Assembly (NCBI GenBank): GCA_003541985.1
Contig: DPLM01000388.1
Coordinates: 1 to 7,653 of the forward strand
DNA: 7,653 bases
Source: Deltaproteobacteria bacterium
Lineage (GTDB): Bacteria > SAR324 > NAC60-12
Direction: 5' to 3'
How positions within the stretch are numbered: the first letter of the stretch is position 1; each line of letters starts with the position of its first letter. Positions 6,000 through 7,653 of the stretch are shown piece by piece. Below the pieces are notes generated by a model. It saw nothing but the letters and a program-made list of their open reading frames with translations. It was not told where the DNA came from and made no database searches. Position numbers and translations under genes: made by a program.

Positions 6000-6743
6000 A
6001 TGAAAATAGGCATCACCGGAGCAGATGGAACAATTGGTACTGTTTTGCGAAATGAGTTGTCAGAGCAACACGAGTTAAAGTCATTTACTCTTGAAGAAAA
6101 TCTGGAACTGGGCTCTACAAAAATAGACCTATCAAGAAGCACTGAGGTTTTTGGCAAGTTTTCCGGTCTTGATGCACTGATTCATTTAGCAGCTGATCCA
6201 AGTCCCAACGCACTCTGGGAAAGTGTTCAGCAAAATAATATTGAAGCAACCTATAATGTCTTCAATGAGTGTGTGAATGCTGGGATAAGTAAGATTGTTT
6301 TTGCCAGTACGAATCATACTCAACATGGAGACACCCTCCTGACTACTACAGAAACCTTAGATCCATCAAAAAATAAAATACTGTCACTATCAGATCCTAC
6401 GAACCCGGATTCCTTGTACGCAGTTTCAAAATTATTTGGTGAGAATCTAGGGAAGTACTTCTCAGAAAAATACGGAATTCAGTTTGTTGGACTCCGAATC
6501 GGCTGGGTGGTCAAAGGCAATGATCCTACGATTATGCGGGGAACTTTATCGGAAGATTACATGCGAGCTATGTACTTAAGTCACCGGGACTGTGTTCATG
6601 CTTTTGAGAGAGCATTAGGGGTGGATAAGAAATTTTTACTTGCTTACGCCATTAGTAACAACACCAGAAAAGTTTTCGAACTAGCAGATACAATCGATGC
6701 TCTCGATTATCATCCGGTCGATGATGCTGAAACATTTTTCTGA
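6000..6743 (+). CDS. NAD(P)-dependent extended SDR, uronate-dehydrogenase-like
   Basis: This 247-residue protein is an extended short-chain dehydrogenase/epimerase. The N-terminus carries the Rossmann motif GxxGxxG (GITGADGTIG, G7/G10/G13). It is followed by IDLS (42-45), HLAAD (62-66), the active-site serine in FASTNHT (S103) and YAVSK (Y140, K144), giving a complete Ser-Tyr-Lys triad. ASTNHT, the run YAVSKLFGENLGKYF, LRIGW (165-169), the YLSHRDCVHAF segment and the C-terminal YHPVDDAETFF closely follow uronate dehydrogenases (Udh, EC 1.1.1.203) as I remember them, and the length (about 250-270) fits. Udh oxidises galacturonate or glucuronate with NAD+ to the aldarolactone in the cytoplasm. 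Substrate cannot be proven from sequence, and other sugar-nucleotide-like SDRs share this core. I use the ATG at 6000, with AAGGA at 5989-5993, instead of the ATG at 5958. No other uronate-pathway gene is adjacent, so this may be an orphan. Confidence 0.88.
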   Translation: MKIGITGADGTIGTVLRNELSEQHELKSFTLEENLELGSTKIDLSRSTEVFGKFSGLDALIHLAADPSPNALWESVQQNNIEATYNVFNECVNAGISKIVFASTNHTQHGDTLLTTTETLDPSKNKILSLSDPTNPDSLYAVSKLFGENLGKYFSEKYGIQFVGLRIGWVVKGNDPTIMRGTLSEDYMRAMYLSHRDCVHAFERALGVDKKFLLAYAISNNTRKVFELADTIDALDYHPVDDAETFF

Positions 6744-7013
6744 AGAAGCCACAGAACAGCTTTTATGTGAGCCTCAATCGAGAAAAATCAACTGTACCTC
6801 ACCCTTCAACGCTGTTTTATACTTTGACCAGCTTTCTCAGCAGGAAAGAATCTTCTGTTCACCTCAGTAAAATAGCACCTAGAGAGTCGTACTCTTGTAG
6901 TGAGTGCACCAGCTACGTAGTAGGCTTTGAAGAAAAAGTCCAACCGTCTCCTGCCCGTTCATGCCGTTTATGGCTAATCAATAAGGTTCCTGTCTCCCCC
7001 ATTTCTCCTCTCT
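6744..7013. other. Spacer between the SDR and the integrase remnant
   Basis: A forward frame from a GTG at 6767 is open for 82 codons, but it is S/P-rich and has no Shine-Dalgarno. On the minus strand, two frames read short protein-like runs (MGETGTLLISHKRHERAGDG to a TAG near 6914, and KAYYVAGALTTRVRLSRCYF in another frame), again with stops and no recognised family. I call no gene. AGAGT-CGT-ACTCT at 6883-6895 is a short hairpin without a T-tract. Confidence 0.45.
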
Positions 7014-7653
7014 AATTATCGCAAGCCTGGAGATCGTAGAAAGTACGAAAAAAGTTAGGGGCTAAAACGCAAGATTTAGACTGCGGCAAAAGCTAATGTA
7101 GAACGGATTAAAAGCATTAATGGCCGGTCAGCGACGAGTGCAGAACAGCGCTAACGGCAGAATCATCCCAGACAATCAATCACCTTTTAGAGAGCTATCT
7201 CCATTTAAAGGGTGGGGTGCTCAAAGGAATCATCACCTGTAATAATCACGATGCTTCACCTACATGAGTCTGTTGGTAAGAAGACTTCTGATGATTTGGT
7301 CCCTTTGAATCTAGATCGGTTCCGCATTCATTTGCTCAAAAACCATAGTATAGGGACTGTTCGCAATGTATTGGAGCTATTGCACAGGATCATCAAATTT
7401 GGAGTTACCAAGTAGCTGATTACACCACTCAATTGGAGGCTTAAATCTCCTAAAAAAAGACCCAAACTCTCAACACATCGAAGTGCTTACTGATAAGCAG
7501 TTTCAGCAGTTAAACTAAGTCTGGAATAACTACTATGATAAGCACATCGTTCATCTCCATCAGCTAATTACCAGGAATGGATCGAGAACATCCAAAGCTT
7601 CAAAATTGCCTTGGGGAGATATCAATTTCCAATGAGAACTTTTACAAAGCGTG
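7014..7653 (+). pseudogene. Decayed tyrosine-recombinase (phage-type integrase) gene, right end cut
   Basis: Several frames in sequence reproduce the order of a phage-type integrase. Frame 1 (7014-7151) reads NYRKPGDRRKYEK, then two in-frame stops (TAG at 7044 and 7077), then TAAKANVERIKSINGRSA and SAEQR, like the N-terminal arm-binding region of such integrases. Frame 2 (7148-7264) reads TINHLLESYLHLKGGVLKGI, the start of the core-binding SAM-like domain. Frame 3 (about 7251-7412) reads DLVPLNLDRFRIHLLKNHSI and GTVRNVLELLHRIIKFGVTK, the end of that domain, and hits a TAG at 7413. The frame changes again at a run of seven A (7452-7458) to IEVLTDKQFQQLN, TAA, and further on KLPWGDINFQ, which matches the K-L-x-W-x-D-I-D-F segment after the box-I arginine. 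The catalytic R-H-R-Y half is missing or past the edge. At least two frameshifts and several stops mean no recombinase can be made. It marks a former phage, island or other integrated element. Confidence 0.75.

Noticed and set aside
6870..6950. tRNA gene beside the integrase remnant as an attachment site
   Set aside because: Short hairpins are present, but there is no acceptor stem, no TTCGA-type loop and no cloverleaf.
6767..7015. Forward 82-codon frame starting with GTG
   Set aside because: It is serine- and proline-rich with no family match or Shine-Dalgarno. It is more likely a chance frame in the spacer before the decayed integrase.
1..7653. CRISPR array, toxin-antitoxin pair, defence island or reverse-transcriptase system
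   Set aside because: No spaced direct repeats, no paired small toxin/antitoxin genes and no nuclease, helicase or reverse-transcriptase motifs were seen on either strand.

Overview
The window looks like a bacterial chromosome fragment from an uncultivated, probably Gram-negative (proteobacterial) organism of moderate GC content. The evidence is indirect: Shine-Dalgarno sites (AGGA, GGAGG, AAGGA), a DUF2805/TIGR03643 protein, a Sec-type signal peptide on a pentapeptide-repeat protein, and a uronate-dehydrogenase-like SDR. No rRNA, tRNA, CRISPR array or intact mobile element was found, so the taxon cannot be fixed. Coding density is low for a bacterium: the intact genes cover only a little over half of the bases, and the rest is long spacers and recognisably broken genes.

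Layout, left to right. Positions 1-309 hold a minus-strand gene broken by a frameshift and two stops. After an empty AT-rich spacer, 661-888 (minus) is a possible small membrane protein. Positions 889-1364 are a spacer with a strong hairpin and a possible minus-strand coding remnant. Positions 1365-1616 encode a clear TIGR03643/DUF2805 protein. Positions 1617-2286 carry only short, interrupted frames. Positions 2287-4299 hold the largest gene: a 670-residue fusion of a Gfo/Idh/MocA dehydrogenase and an aldo/keto reductase, both with their key residues. Positions 4300-4881 are non-coding, with a possible degraded transporter fragment on the minus strand.

Positions 4882-5708 form a tightly coupled pair: an NTF2/SnoaL-like protein and an exported pentapeptide-repeat protein sharing a TAATG junction. 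A small hypothetical ORF (5738-5941) and an SDR of the uronate-dehydrogenase type (6000-6743) follow on the same strand. The right end, from about 7014 to the edge, is a decayed tyrosine-recombinase (phage-type integrase) gene with several frameshifts and stops.

Two intact genes, the fusion dehydrogenase and the Udh-like SDR, point to oxidation or reduction of sugars, polyols or uronic acids, but they are not in one operon. The dead integrase and other remnants suggest an accessory region, perhaps an old integrated element, now being lost. No new defence or mobile system is evident. The unusual items are the two-enzyme fusion and the amount of gene decay around intact genes.
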